DNA of 23,532 nucleotides, from assembly GCA_038327915.1 (NCBI GenBank), contig JBBQLO010000011.1, positions 1-23,532 on the forward strand, in the 5' to 3' direction. Made by a program: the position numbers and the translations under genes. Under the pieces are notes generated by a model. That model saw only the letters and a program-made list of their open reading frames with translations, had not been told where the DNA came from and searched no databases. Every line of letters starts with the position of its first letter. Positions within the stretch are counted from its first letter, which is position 1. Shown in pieces: positions 14,016-22,183 of the stretch. The DNA is from CAIXDB01 sp038327915 (GTDB lineage Bacteria; Patescibacteriota; Minisyncoccia; Phycocordibacterales; DATDWN01).

Positions 14016-14044
14016 ATTGTATCAAACTATTAAAATTAGTATAA
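14016..14044 (-). promoter_or_regulatory. promoter of pgk, leaderless
   Basis: On the minus strand TTATAC (14039-14044), a 17-base spacer and TACAAT (14016-14021) with TGA just before it. Six bases separate the -10 from the pgk ATG. It overlaps the divergent promoter for the ORF at 14052 almost completely. Confidence 0.7.
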
Positions 14045-14045
14045 T
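14017..14045 (+). promoter_or_regulatory. promoter of the small ORF at 14052, leaderless
   Basis: TTGTAT (14017-14022), a 17-base spacer and a consensus TATAAT (14040-14045). Six bases separate the -10 from the ATG at 14052. Its -35 occupies the pgk -10 and its -10 occupies the pgk -35. Confidence 0.7.
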
Positions 14046-14051
14046 ACTTAC

Positions 14052-14222
14052 ATGACCTCAGAAAACTACTTGGACAACATGACTCCACACATACATTCTA
14101 AGGTAGAAGGACAGATGACTTGGGCTGAATTAAAAAGAAAACAACTTACTGCCGAAGTCAAATATGGAATTGCGATGGCCGAACTCGGAAAACTTATCGT
14201 ATCTGTAGCTAGGCGCGATTAA
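14052..14222 (+). CDS. small hypothetical protein, upstream half of an interrupted frame
   Basis: This is a 56-codon frame from ATG 14052 to TAA 14220-14222, too short for most ORF filters. It is credible because a near-consensus promoter places +1 on this ATG, exactly as for neighbouring genes. The peptide contains MTWAELKRKQLTAEVKYGIA and is charged and probably helical; no family is recognised. The next codon after the TAA is GTG, and the same frame then continues for 51 more charged, helical codons to 14378. The original gene may therefore have been one ~108-codon coiled-coil protein broken by a nonsense mutation, or two abutting genes. It lies between pgk and tpiA on the opposite strand. 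Confidence 0.55.
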   Translation: MTSENYLDNMTPHIHSKVEGQMTWAELKRKQLTAEVKYGIAMAELGKLIVSVARRD

Positions 14223-14378
14223 GTGGGATATGAAGATATTAAAATCACTATAAAAAAAAGAGACGAAGCTGAAAAAAATCTCGCGGAACTTAAATTAGAA
14301 AAAAATCGTCTGGAAAATCTCACAAATCTTCAAACAGCAGAAGAGCTAGAGACACAAACCAAGCAAAAAGCAGCCTGA
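14223..14378 (+). CDS. small coiled-coil ORF, downstream half of the interrupted frame
   Basis: This is a 51-codon frame starting with GTG directly after the TAA of the preceding ORF (TAAGTG) and ending with TGA at 14376-14378, immediately against the convergent tpiA stop. The composition (KKRDEAEKNLAELKLEKNRL and on) with leucines at heptad-like spacing indicates a coiled coil. There is no promoter or SD site of its own, so it would depend on readthrough or reinitiation. Either a translationally coupled gene or the tail of a broken one; I favour the latter. Confidence 0.4.
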   Translation: MGYEDIKITIKKRDEAEKNLAELKLEKNRLENLTNLQTAEELETQTKQKAA

Positions 14379-15185
14379 CTACTTTTCTATACAATCTTCA
14401 GTATCTATCTCTCGAACAATAAGAGAAAAATCTTTTGGTACGAGACTGGCTCGTCCGACAAGAAGACCACCGACGTTTCCCTCATACACTATTTCTCTTG
14501 CATTTGTACTATCAACGGATCCCCCATACAAAATCCGAACAGAATCCCCCAAGGGACCGTACATTTCGCGTAACACTTTTTTTATATAAATTGAAATCTC
14601 ATGAACATCTCGCGAATTCATGGCGACTTTTGCTCCGATGGCCCAGATTGGTTCATAGGCAATGACCACGTGGTCGAGTAATTTTTTATTAACCTCATAT
14701 AAAGCAGCCACTATTTGACTCCGTAAAATGTGAAGATATATACCCTCCGTATCACGCACTGACTCACCGACGCAAACAATAGCAGTCATACCCTCACCAA
14801 CAACTGATCTCACTTTTTTATTAATAATCTCGTTTGTCTCTCCTTTTGCTCGACGCTCCGAGTGTCCAAGAATAACGTGACTGACTCCAAATTGTGGAAG
14901 GCTGCAGTAACTCACTTCACCAGTATATGCACCCATTGATTCATAAAAAGCATCTTGGGCTCCAAGAAAAAACGATGTTGTTTTCATACCCCCAACAGAT
15001 CCGAGATACACAAAGGGTGGGCAGATTACGACTTGAGTCTTTCTCACTGTTTTTATCCCCGTTTTTGTCATATTTTTCATTGTCTTTTTGATTTCCAAAG
15101 CAATTTTTTTTGCCTCAGACAGAGATGACGGATTCATTTTCCAATTTCCAACAATCAGTTTTTTAATTTTTTTTATTTGAATCAT
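14379..15185 (-). CDS. tpiA: triosephosphate isomerase
   Basis: The enzyme interconverts dihydroxyacetone phosphate and glyceraldehyde 3-phosphate. The 268 residues include a short lysine-rich start before the first strand. Catalytic residues are visible: Lys16 in VGNWKMN (12-18), His108 in ILGHSERR (105-112) and Glu178 in AYEPIWAIG (176-184); the phosphate-gripping LYGGSV is at 219-224. Loop 6 and the GG of VGGLLVGRAS (238-247) are normal. The start is supported by an extended -10, TGATACAAT, exactly six bases upstream, giving a leaderless mRNA. It follows the pilus operon in the same direction but has its own promoter, and is convergent with the small ORF, the stops abutting. Confidence 0.97.
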   Translation of the reverse strand: MIQIKKIKKLIVGNWKMNPSSLSEAKKIALEIKKTMKNMTKTGIKTVRKTQVVICPPFVYLGSVGGMKTTSFFLGAQDAFYESMGAYTGEVSYCSLPQFGVSHVILGHSERRAKGETNEIINKKVRSVVGEGMTAIVCVGESVRDTEGIYLHILRSQIVAALYEVNKKLLDHVVIAYEPIWAIGAKVAMNSRDVHEISIYIKKVLREMYGPLGDSVRILYGGSVDSTNAREIVYEGNVGGLLVGRASLVPKDFSLIVREIDTEDCIEK

Positions 15186-15191
15186 TAGAAT

Positions 15192-15200
15192 ATTGTATCA
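15192..15200 (-). promoter_or_regulatory. extended -10 promoter, leaderless tpiA
   Basis: On the minus strand TGATACAAT has its hexamer at 15192-15197; the six bases 15186-15191 separate it from the ATG. No clear -35 is present. Confidence 0.65.
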
Positions 15201-15228
15201 TAGCAATATTTCAAAGACGAAATGCCTC

Positions 15229-16662
15229 CTACTGTACCTCCTGCCATGAGACAGTCTGATACTGATTGGAAGTCAAGGGAAAATTTGGTGGCGGACCGTA
15301 CAGTAGATTTGCATCATAGCTCGCCGGCTGATGAACATAACCACTACTTCCGTAGTAAAAATATCCCTGACCGTTTGAAGCAAACATTCCATACGTAATG
15401 AGTGAATTTCTAAAATCCCACGGGGAACATCCTGAATAATAATATCTTATGGTCTGACCATTCTGGGCTACTATTGCTCCGTCTATAGTAAGATTGTCGG
15501 CACTCGCCATTCCAACAAAAAAGTTACCTTGAGCAATAAGACCAATGGAATCCGTTCCATCAAAATTAGTATAGGCCAAATTATTGTTAACAGTAATGTT
15601 TTTATATGTAGCGGGGTTAGTTGGAAAAGCTCCAGCCGCAATAGTGAGACGTGAGTGGTTTATTTGTCCTTCCACCCAGATATGATCTTCAAAAAACATA
15701 AGGCCATTTGCAGGAAAAATAAAATTACCCAAGAGAGTTGTTGCGCCGTTTGTCGTCCCGACACTCCATGTACCCCACCCACTCTGCTTATCGGTGTTAC
15801 TACAGCCTTTGGGAGTTGGTAAAAGCGAATTCACTTTATATAGATCAAAGGTGTTGTTTGTCTTGAGCACCACTTTATACCCATTACCTCCCGATGAGGA
15901 TCGATAAAACCCTGCAGACTGGGCCTGAGATTTAATAGATGAAAGATCAGCGGTGATACCTGTAAAATCTACCGCTGGCACAGGAAACTGCCTTCCACTT
16001 TGAAAAACATCTGGCCTATTGGGTACAACTCCCGGTGGAGTCGGGTCTGCAGGAGAAACACTTGTGTAAACACCAAAATGATTACTGCTGTCATTAAAAG
16101 TAGCCGTTGCACTTGTCACAATATTGTGAGCAATGGGTTGCGGCGAGCCAGACCAGAAGCCTACCCCTACATTAGAATGAATCGGTCCAAAAACCTCATC
16201 ACCCGAACCATAGTAAACGATGCTGTTCGTCACAAAAGCATATTTAGCAATAGATGGAATACCGAGTTGCACTTTAATTTTACGAACAACCGTGGAATCA
16301 ACAACCACTCGCCCATCGGATTCCACTGTTACAAGTGTTGACCCCACTAAAGGTGGAGTAATTGTCAGAGTAAACGAACCTATAACGACACCGTCTTTAT
16401 CATAAAAAATGTGGACATATGGACCGGTAGAAGTAGCAACGCCGTCCTGGTAATCGGTAGGAGCGTGAGCCAAGTGCCAACGGTAGTAGTCAGTGCCTGC
16501 CTCAGCAATTTGCAAAGCTTGTTCGCGATATATTGCTATTCGAGACGCTTTGATATTAACACCCGCCCAACTAATAAGCGCTCCAATAATAAGTACCGCG
16601 ATGGAACCAAAAACAATTGCTTGTATGAGAATGCTGCCAGAACAAGGAGAAATTCTTTTCAT
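15229..16662 (-). CDS. PilX-like type IV pilus assembly protein
   Basis: This is a 477-residue envelope protein, last gene of the pilus operon, starting six bases after the preceding prepilin. A basic start is followed by one hydrophobic helix (about 11-34), then an amphipathic stretch EQALQIAEAGTDYYRWHL (42-59) typical of PilX/PilW-type minor components. The rest is a Ser/Thr/Gly/Asn-rich, beta-rich domain with a repeated 'GLIAQGNFFVG...IDGAIVAQNG' pattern seen in DUF4900-like pilus proteins. The prepilin-like site is degenerate: Gly9-Ser10 followed by ILIQ, with Gln at +5 instead of the Glu needed for normal pilin assembly. It may not be processed or may occupy a special position at the tip. 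No terminator is evident after it. Family placement is good; exact role is uncertain. Confidence 0.8.
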   Translation of the reverse strand: MKRISPCSGSILIQAIVFGSIAVLIIGALISWAGVNIKASRIAIYREQALQIAEAGTDYYRWHLAHAPTDYQDGVATSTGPYVHIFYDKDGVVIGSFTLTITPPLVGSTLVTVESDGRVVVDSTVVRKIKVQLGIPSIAKYAFVTNSIVYYGSGDEVFGPIHSNVGVGFWSGSPQPIAHNIVTSATATFNDSSNHFGVYTSVSPADPTPPGVVPNRPDVFQSGRQFPVPAVDFTGITADLSSIKSQAQSAGFYRSSSGGNGYKVVLKTNNTFDLYKVNSLLPTPKGCSNTDKQSGWGTWSVGTTNGATTLLGNFIFPANGLMFFEDHIWVEGQINHSRLTIAAGAFPTNPATYKNITVNNNLAYTNFDGTDSIGLIAQGNFFVGMASADNLTIDGAIVAQNGQTIRYYYSGCSPWDFRNSLITYGMFASNGQGYFYYGSSGYVHQPASYDANLLYGPPPNFPLTSNQYQTVSWQEVQ

Positions 16663-16668
16663 TGTATA

Positions 16669-17283
16669 TTACAAATTATCTTTCAAATTTCGCAGTGTAA
16701 CTTGGGATGTCGCTGTAATGGGCGCTGGAGAGTGCGCCGGATCATTATCAATCATAACAGTAATTTTGATAAGACGTATAGACGGAATATCAATAGGAAA
16801 AGAAAGAGGTGATGATGTTCCCGAGTAACTTGCGGGAAAATATTGAAAAAGAGGAACTGTTGAAGAAGCTAGGACAGAATTTATAAGTGTAGTTATTTTT
16901 TCATTAGCAACAGTATATGTCAGTGGACTGCCTGTGGGAGCAGTGACTCCCTTTTGAATGGTCGTTCCAGAAAGAAAATACCGCACCTGATCCTGAAGTC
17001 CATCACTGTTTACGTCACTATAAAAAGTGACCCCCGTAGAGGAAGCTAGCGCAATCGAGTAGGACCCAACCGCAGACTGCGAAGCTTTTCGCAACTCAGC
17101 GACCATCACCTTGACGACATGTCGAGCATCAAGCTGAGCATTAAGACTCGATTGAATTGTATTATTTAAATAAAAAATATCTCTCTGAAAAGTAGTTGTG
17201 GTTACAACCATCAGACCTATAATACCTATACTCAAAAGCATTTCAATAAGAGTAAAACCATTTTTATCATGCATTGTATTCAT
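16669..17283 (-). CDS. type IV prepilin-like protein (PilW/PulJ-like)
   Basis: This is a 204-residue minor pilin. The class III leader is clear: Gly9-Phe10 cleavage site in NGFTLIEMLLSIGIIG with Glu14 at +5, followed by a hydrophobic helix to about residue 28. The C-terminal part begins with a helical segment (SLNAQLDARHVVKVMVAELRKAS) and then a beta-rich globular region including VTFYSDVNSDGLQDQVRYFLSG. Two in-frame starts (ATG 17283 and 17274) are possible; both keep the leader. It starts 15 bases after the large prepilin and six bases before the PilX-like gene, so it is co-transcribed. Specific equivalence to PilW is inferred only from position and length. Confidence 0.85.
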   Translation of the reverse strand: MNTMHDKNGFTLIEMLLSIGIIGLMVVTTTTFQRDIFYLNNTIQSSLNAQLDARHVVKVMVAELRKASQSAVGSYSIALASSTGVTFYSDVNSDGLQDQVRYFLSGTTIQKGVTAPTGSPLTYTVANEKITTLINSVLASSTVPLFQYFPASYSGTSSPLSFPIDIPSIRLIKITVMIDNDPAHSPAPITATSQVTLRNLKDNL

Positions 17284-17298
17284 AAGAGTATTTCAAAT

Positions 17299-19104
17299 TT
17301 AATTTGATAAAAGTGTCACACTCTGGCTTTGCCAAGGATTAGTGACTGACACAGTCATATCTGCACTTGCATATCCAGTCTTTGAAAAATGTAAATTATA
17401 TGTTCCCGATGATAATCCTGAAAAAGAAACCTGTCCTGGAGGAGTACATTGTGAAGTAAATGTAAAAGAGACATCAGAAATACGTGGGGTACTACTCGTA
17501 GCCACAGTATCGAGAAACATCTTATATCTCATGTACCGATCACCTATATGAGAAGAGTCGATGTTTTGATTTGCAACTGTGTAATAAGTTGAGACTGTGC
17601 CATCCGGTCCAGTAAAATTCCACGTTGCGCCATCGTTATTGGTAGCAATCTGTATCCGAACATTTGGTACACCCGCCCCCACTGGCTGGTCTACCGGCAA
17701 CCACTGGATCTTTTGAAAATTACTCGCTCCGCCTGTGTCAAAAGAGGAAGAGGTAAGCACACCACTCGACACATAATCCCCAAACACTCTTTTTAAAGTC
17801 GCATCCCCATTTGGATTTTGAGTCTCAATGTTACCATCTGAAGAAAAATATTTTGTGAGATCTGTTGAACTTGCCTGCCCTCCCCCACCAGACCAATCGG
17901 TCTGAGCCAAAAAACCTTGCCCAGTGGTATTTGTAATCGAAGTCATACCCAACATAGAAAGTGTCACATCTACTCCAGAAACAGGTAGACCGCCTCCACC
18001 GTCTTTAACAGTAACTAAAAGTGTATCTGGATTTTTCGGAGCAACAATGAGTGCGAGAGTTTGAACACTATTAGGAATAAGACTGACCGGAGATAGAGGA
18101 TTAATCCCAACAAGATCATACACAGGATCCGTATTAGTAAATGAATATGAATCCCATTCAAGTGAAGAGAGGGAAAGAAATGCTGCCCCGTTCGTTACTA
18201 AATTCTGATCGTATTTATACACCGCAGGGTTACTTCCGATAGTCTTACTGCCTATCAGATGAAAATTAACACCTGGAACGGCTCCGCACGTAATTGTTTC
18301 TGAATTAATAGCGAGAGAAGATACTTTATCAATACTGAAACTAACTTGAGTAACTTGCTGAAGAACAACCGTGGCGTGAGGATTTGAAGGGTTTTGATTA
18401 CCAACAGTCGATGCGTATGTTTTATCTGTCGAATACCCCGCCTTAGTTACGGTAATCTCATACGCTACATTACCAGGAGGAGTATCCACAATCTGTAGCA
18501 TACCTGCGGCATTAGTAACATCATCAACAACAATCGGTGGATTGACTTGATTATTTTGGACATGAACATTCGCATCCTGGATAGGATTACCATTTGCATC
18601 AAATACTTTTATAAACAAAGCACCGTTTGTAGAAGCCGTTTCAAGGTTTTTAGGAGAAACGCGAGTAGTAACCGCAATGGGCGTAAAATGTCTGCACCCA
18701 GCACAATCAATATCTATTTCAACCAGTTTATAGTCTGCTGGTGAAGTATCGTTTGGTGTTCCCCCAAGTGTTCCATCAAACGGATCATCAATATTTCGCA
18801 CCGTGGTAGTTACTGTAAACTGGTTAGCATCCCTCACAAGACTCTGTACATGAAGTAGTACACCGGAAGGAATTCCTCCAACAATACCGACTTCGGAATA
18901 CGGCATATTTCGAACAATCTCTAGCTCTTCATTGACGAGGTCGATTGCGTCTATTTTTGCTCTACTCGTAAATATTATTGAGAAAATAGAAGTGTAGGCA
19001 TCATAGACTGCAACAGCAATCACTAAAAAAACTGCAACACCAATGAGAAGTTCGACGAGAGCAAACCCTTGATTATTTGCGTTGCTTTTTTTTTGCTTCA
19101 ACAT
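17299..19104 (-). CDS. large prepilin-like protein with carboxypeptidase-regulatory-like domains
   Basis: The 601 residues are three or four times the size of an ordinary pilin. The leader and helix are canonical: Gly13-Phe14 site in QGFALVELLIGVAV, Glu18 at +5, hydrophobic to about residue 34. A PilV-like segment follows (to ~165), ending in a CAGC pair. Then come tandem beta-sandwich modules of the CarboxypepD_reg/PEGA type: GALFIKVFDANGNPIQDANV (about 168-187), VTVKDGGGGLPVSGVDVTLS, and a C-terminal GTYNLHFSKTGYASADMTVS. A region around NNDGATWNFTGPDGTVSTYY resembles carbohydrate-binding or sandwich domains often found in CPR surface proteins. A surface-exposed adhesive minor pilin is the likeliest role, by inference. 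It lies 88 bases after pilC; no SD site. Confidence 0.82.
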   Translation of the reverse strand: MLKQKKSNANNQGFALVELLIGVAVFLVIAVAVYDAYTSIFSIIFTSRAKIDAIDLVNEELEIVRNMPYSEVGIVGGIPSGVLLHVQSLVRDANQFTVTTTVRNIDDPFDGTLGGTPNDTSPADYKLVEIDIDCAGCRHFTPIAVTTRVSPKNLETASTNGALFIKVFDANGNPIQDANVHVQNNQVNPPIVVDDVTNAAGMLQIVDTPPGNVAYEITVTKAGYSTDKTYASTVGNQNPSNPHATVVLQQVTQVSFSIDKVSSLAINSETITCGAVPGVNFHLIGSKTIGSNPAVYKYDQNLVTNGAAFLSLSSLEWDSYSFTNTDPVYDLVGINPLSPVSLIPNSVQTLALIVAPKNPDTLLVTVKDGGGGLPVSGVDVTLSMLGMTSITNTTGQGFLAQTDWSGGGGQASSTDLTKYFSSDGNIETQNPNGDATLKRVFGDYVSSGVLTSSSFDTGGASNFQKIQWLPVDQPVGAGVPNVRIQIATNNDGATWNFTGPDGTVSTYYTVANQNIDSSHIGDRYMRYKMFLDTVATSSTPRISDVSFTFTSQCTPPGQVSFSGLSSGTYNLHFSKTGYASADMTVSVTNPWQSQSVTLLSN

Positions 19105-19192
19105 TTTAAATTTATTTTCTGCAAAAAAATTTAAAAAGTAGTCTATCTCAAAAAATAATATCCTTCTTGAGTTTCCTAAAATTTTCTAAATT

Positions 19193-20413
19193 TTATATTG
19201 AACTTGCCAAAGAATATGTCGGCGACAACATCGAAATTGCAAAAAATCCTACTGCTGCACCTATAAAAATCATGAGGATGGGTTCAATAACAGAAGACAT
19301 GTCTTTCGTTTGTTGGTCTACTTCGTCTTCGTAAAACTGTGCAACAGAGAGCAACATGTCGCCAATTTTGCCCGTCTCTTCACCCACCGAAACCATTTCC
19401 CCAACAAATAATGGGTATAGATTTTCATGTGACAGAAAAATAGTTGAAATTTGATCACCTTTTTGAATAGTCGTTTGGATTTCTTCAAGTACTTCTTTAT
19501 AGTAAGAATTTTGAATAACCTCTTTTGTAACGCCAATTGCGACAACTATGTCAACCCCGGAAGATAAAAGTGATGAGAGTGTTCGGGCGGTCCGTGCCGC
19601 GTTAATTTGTTTAATAATTTCGCCGATTATTGGCGAATGTATAGAAATGGTGTCCACCACACGTTGACCTTTTTTGGTTCGAATCGCGACAACAACTGCA
19701 GCAACAAGCCCCATCATCCCAAAGACAACAAAAATAAAGTAATTTTTTAAAAAATTACTGACAGCAATAATAATCCTCGTTGAAAGAGGTAATTTAATTC
19801 CAAGACCTGTAAACGTCGCCGTAAGTGTTGGCACCATATATACCATCATGAGTACACCGATAACTATCATAAGAGAAAAAATAACGGCTGGGTACATAAG
19901 CGCTCCACGAATCTTTCTGGTCAACTGGTAAGATTTTTCCATTTGCATTGCTACATTTTTAAGCGACACAGAGAGATTACCTGATTCTTCTCCAGAATGG
20001 ACCATGGAAACAAACAAATTTGAAAATACCGCCGGATATGCTTTCATAGCTTCAGAAAGTGTTACCCCTTTTGACAAAGATGTATTTAGATTTCCCAGTA
20101 TCTTTTTTAATGTTCCGCTTGATTGTCGCTCCATAATTGAAAGTCCTCGAGTGATTGGTAATCCCGCGTCAATCATCGCGCCGAGGTTTCGAGCAAAAAT
20201 AATTTTATCATGAGCCCCAACACCTCCCACAAAAGAAAAAATAGAAGAAAATGAAAATGAGCCAAGAGCCGTCTTTTTTACTTCTTCTGCAGAAATAATG
20301 GTTGTTCCATCTTTTTTGAGAACATGAAAAAGGGCAAATTTGTCAATCGCCTCCATCGTTCCTTCAACAGGCTTACCTTCGGAATCAATAACTTTGTAAT
20401 GAAAAAGTGGCAT
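19193..20413 (-). CDS. pilC: type IV pilus inner-membrane platform protein PilC (GspF family)
   Basis: This is the polytopic platform protein that couples the motor ATPase to pilin polymerisation. The 406 residues are the usual length. Two GspF domains are present: about 67-190 with the motif FARNLGAMIDAGLPITRGL and HSGEESGNL, and about 270-395 with ARTLSSLLSSGVDIV and VSVGEETGKIGDML. Membrane helices lie near 174-196, 223-244 and 374-396, and the N-terminal ~50 residues are the cytoplasmic part beginning MPLFHYKVIDSEGKPVEG. It starts 12 bases after pilB and is clearly in the same operon. Confidence 0.95.
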   Translation of the reverse strand: MPLFHYKVIDSEGKPVEGTMEAIDKFALFHVLKKDGTTIISAEEVKKTALGSFSFSSIFSFVGGVGAHDKIIFARNLGAMIDAGLPITRGLSIMERQSSGTLKKILGNLNTSLSKGVTLSEAMKAYPAVFSNLFVSMVHSGEESGNLSVSLKNVAMQMEKSYQLTRKIRGALMYPAVIFSLMIVIGVLMMVYMVPTLTATFTGLGIKLPLSTRIIIAVSNFLKNYFIFVVFGMMGLVAAVVVAIRTKKGQRVVDTISIHSPIIGEIIKQINAARTARTLSSLLSSGVDIVVAIGVTKEVIQNSYYKEVLEEIQTTIQKGDQISTIFLSHENLYPLFVGEMVSVGEETGKIGDMLLSVAQFYEDEVDQQTKDMSSVIEPILMIFIGAAVGFFAISMLSPTYSLASSI

Positions 20414-20425
20414 AGATTTAAAATT

Positions 20426-22183
20426 CTATTCTGAAATAACACGCAAAACTTCCTCTACTGTAGTCAAACCTGTCACACATTGAAAAATTCCATCTTCGAT
20501 CATTGTGAGCATTCCTTCACTTTCTGCCTGTTTTTGAATAATGTCAGCAGTTCCGTTCTTTAATATAATTTCCTTCACCGCATTAGATACTTTGAGCACC
20601 TCATGTATAGCAATACGACCTTTGTAACCTTCCTCATGGCTCACCCCGGCCTTGAGACGCCAGAAAGGAATTTTTTCCCATACATCCATTTTGCCCACAA
20701 TTTTCTCTTCCTTTAAAGTTTCGAGTACTTTGTCCAAATTAACCGACTTAGCAAGTGTTGTAAGTTCAGGTTTTGTTAAAAAATATTTTTCTTTTTTGTC
20801 CACGGTTAGTTTTCGCACAAGACGCTGACCAATAATGACATTAACGGTCGACACAATAAGAAAAGGTTCCACCTTCATGTCTATGAGTCGTGGGACAGCA
20901 CCCGCAGCAGAATTGGTGTGAAGTGTTGAAAGTACAACATGCCCAGTAAGAGAAGCATTAACCGCAAGAGAGGCGGTTTCATTGTCGCGAATTTCTCCAA
21001 CCATAATAATGTCAGGGTCTTGACGAACGAGTGTACGCAGTCCAGCAGAAAAAGAAAAACCAATTTCGGGACGTACCTGTGTTTGGTTTATACGTTTCAT
21101 TTGGTATTCGATAGGATCTTCAATTGTGGAAATATTTACATCAGGCGTGTTGAGTAGGTCGAGAATTGTGTATAAAGTCGTTGTTTTTCCCGATCCAGTC
21201 GGTCCCGTAGTCAAAATCATACCCGTTGTTGATTTCATTGCTTTGTGTACTTTATCTAGACCCTCACCATGAAAAGAGAGGCCCTCCAGAGTGAAACCCG
21301 AAGCATTTTCCCTCAGGAGACGCATAACCGTTTTCTCCCCATAGTATGTGGGTAATGTGGACACGCGAAAAGAAACTTTTTCTCCATTCATATCTATCTT
21401 AAAACGACCATCTTGAGGCAATCGTTTTTCATCTAGTTTAAGATTTGAAAGTACTTTAATGCGTGCAGTGATAGACGGCGCAACATTTTTCGGTAAAATC
21501 ATAGCATCATGAAGAATGCCGTCGATTCTATATCTCACAAGCAACTCAGTCTCTTGAACTTCAATATGAATATCCGATGCATTCTGCAAAATAGCGTGCT
21601 TTAAAAGCGTATCGACTATACGCACTACCGGAACGTCATCGGCTAATTTCTTCAGATCTTCTTCTTTTACATTTTCATCTCCAGTATATTCAGGAAGATT
21701 CTTCAACGTAAAAGCATCTTTAGCAATCAAATCTCCAAATTCTGCCTTCAGGGAACGCTGATACTGTAAAATAGCCGACTTCATCGAGTCGTTGTCTGTC
21801 AATCTAGGCATAATTTTAAGACCCACTTTCTTTCTAATAAAATCAATGGCAGTCAAATCTTCTGTATCCAACATAGCTACTTCGAGAGACGTATCATTTT
21901 TCTTGAAAGCAATCACGTTATGATTGCGAGCAATAGGCTCAGGAATAAGAGAAAGTACTTCGAAATCTAATTTCTCACCCTTCAAATCTACAAAAGGAAT
22001 ACCCAGAATATATGCTTGCATCCGGCGCAAATCATCGTCAGTCAATTTACCCCGGCCGACCAAAACCTTACCAATACTTTCATTGGTCGTCTTTCCACTC
22101 TTTTCCGCAGCTATTACATCGGATTTCGAGACCAGCCCCGAGTCAATAATAAAATCTCGCAATTGTGTTTCTTCAATATGCAT
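20426..22183 (-). CDS. pilB: type IV pilus extension ATPase PilB (GspE family)
   Basis: This is the hexameric cytoplasmic ATPase that powers pilus extension. The 585 residues have an MshEN-type N-terminal domain (about 1-140) and a GspE core. Motifs are Walker A GPTGSGKT (327-334), Asp box STIEDPIEY (352-360), Walker B DIIMVGEIRD (391-400) and His box LTGHVVLSTLHTN (412-424). The region after IIGQRLVRKL, where most PilB/GspE proteins carry a zinc-binding tetracysteine (CxxC...CxxC), has no cysteines; it reads GVSHEEGYKGRIAIHEVL. It is the first gene of a five-gene operon and is divergent from the TrmB-family regulator. A retraction ATPase (PilT), PilM-O and the major pilin are not in this window. 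Confidence 0.96.
   Translation of the reverse strand: MHIEETQLRDFIIDSGLVSKSDVIAAEKSGKTTNESIGKVLVGRGKLTDDDLRRMQAYILGIPFVDLKGEKLDFEVLSLIPEPIARNHNVIAFKKNDTSLEVAMLDTEDLTAIDFIRKKVGLKIMPRLTDNDSMKSAILQYQRSLKAEFGDLIAKDAFTLKNLPEYTGDENVKEEDLKKLADDVPVVRIVDTLLKHAILQNASDIHIEVQETELLVRYRIDGILHDAMILPKNVAPSITARIKVLSNLKLDEKRLPQDGRFKIDMNGEKVSFRVSTLPTYYGEKTVMRLLRENASGFTLEGLSFHGEGLDKVHKAMKSTTGMILTTGPTGSGKTTTLYTILDLLNTPDVNISTIEDPIEYQMKRINQTQVRPEIGFSFSAGLRTLVRQDPDIIMVGEIRDNETASLAVNASLTGHVVLSTLHTNSAAGAVPRLIDMKVEPFLIVSTVNVIIGQRLVRKLTVDKKEKYFLTKPELTTLAKSVNLDKVLETLKEEKIVGKMDVWEKIPFWRLKAGVSHEEGYKGRIAIHEVLKVSNAVKEIILKNGTADIIQKQAESEGMLTMIEDGIFQCVTGLTTVEEVLRVISE

Noticed and set aside
14379..14665. Plus-strand frame inside tpiA as an extension of the small ORF
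   Set aside because: The small ORF ends with TGA at 14376-14378 immediately before tpiA; the 14435 frame is antisense to catalytic parts of tpiA.
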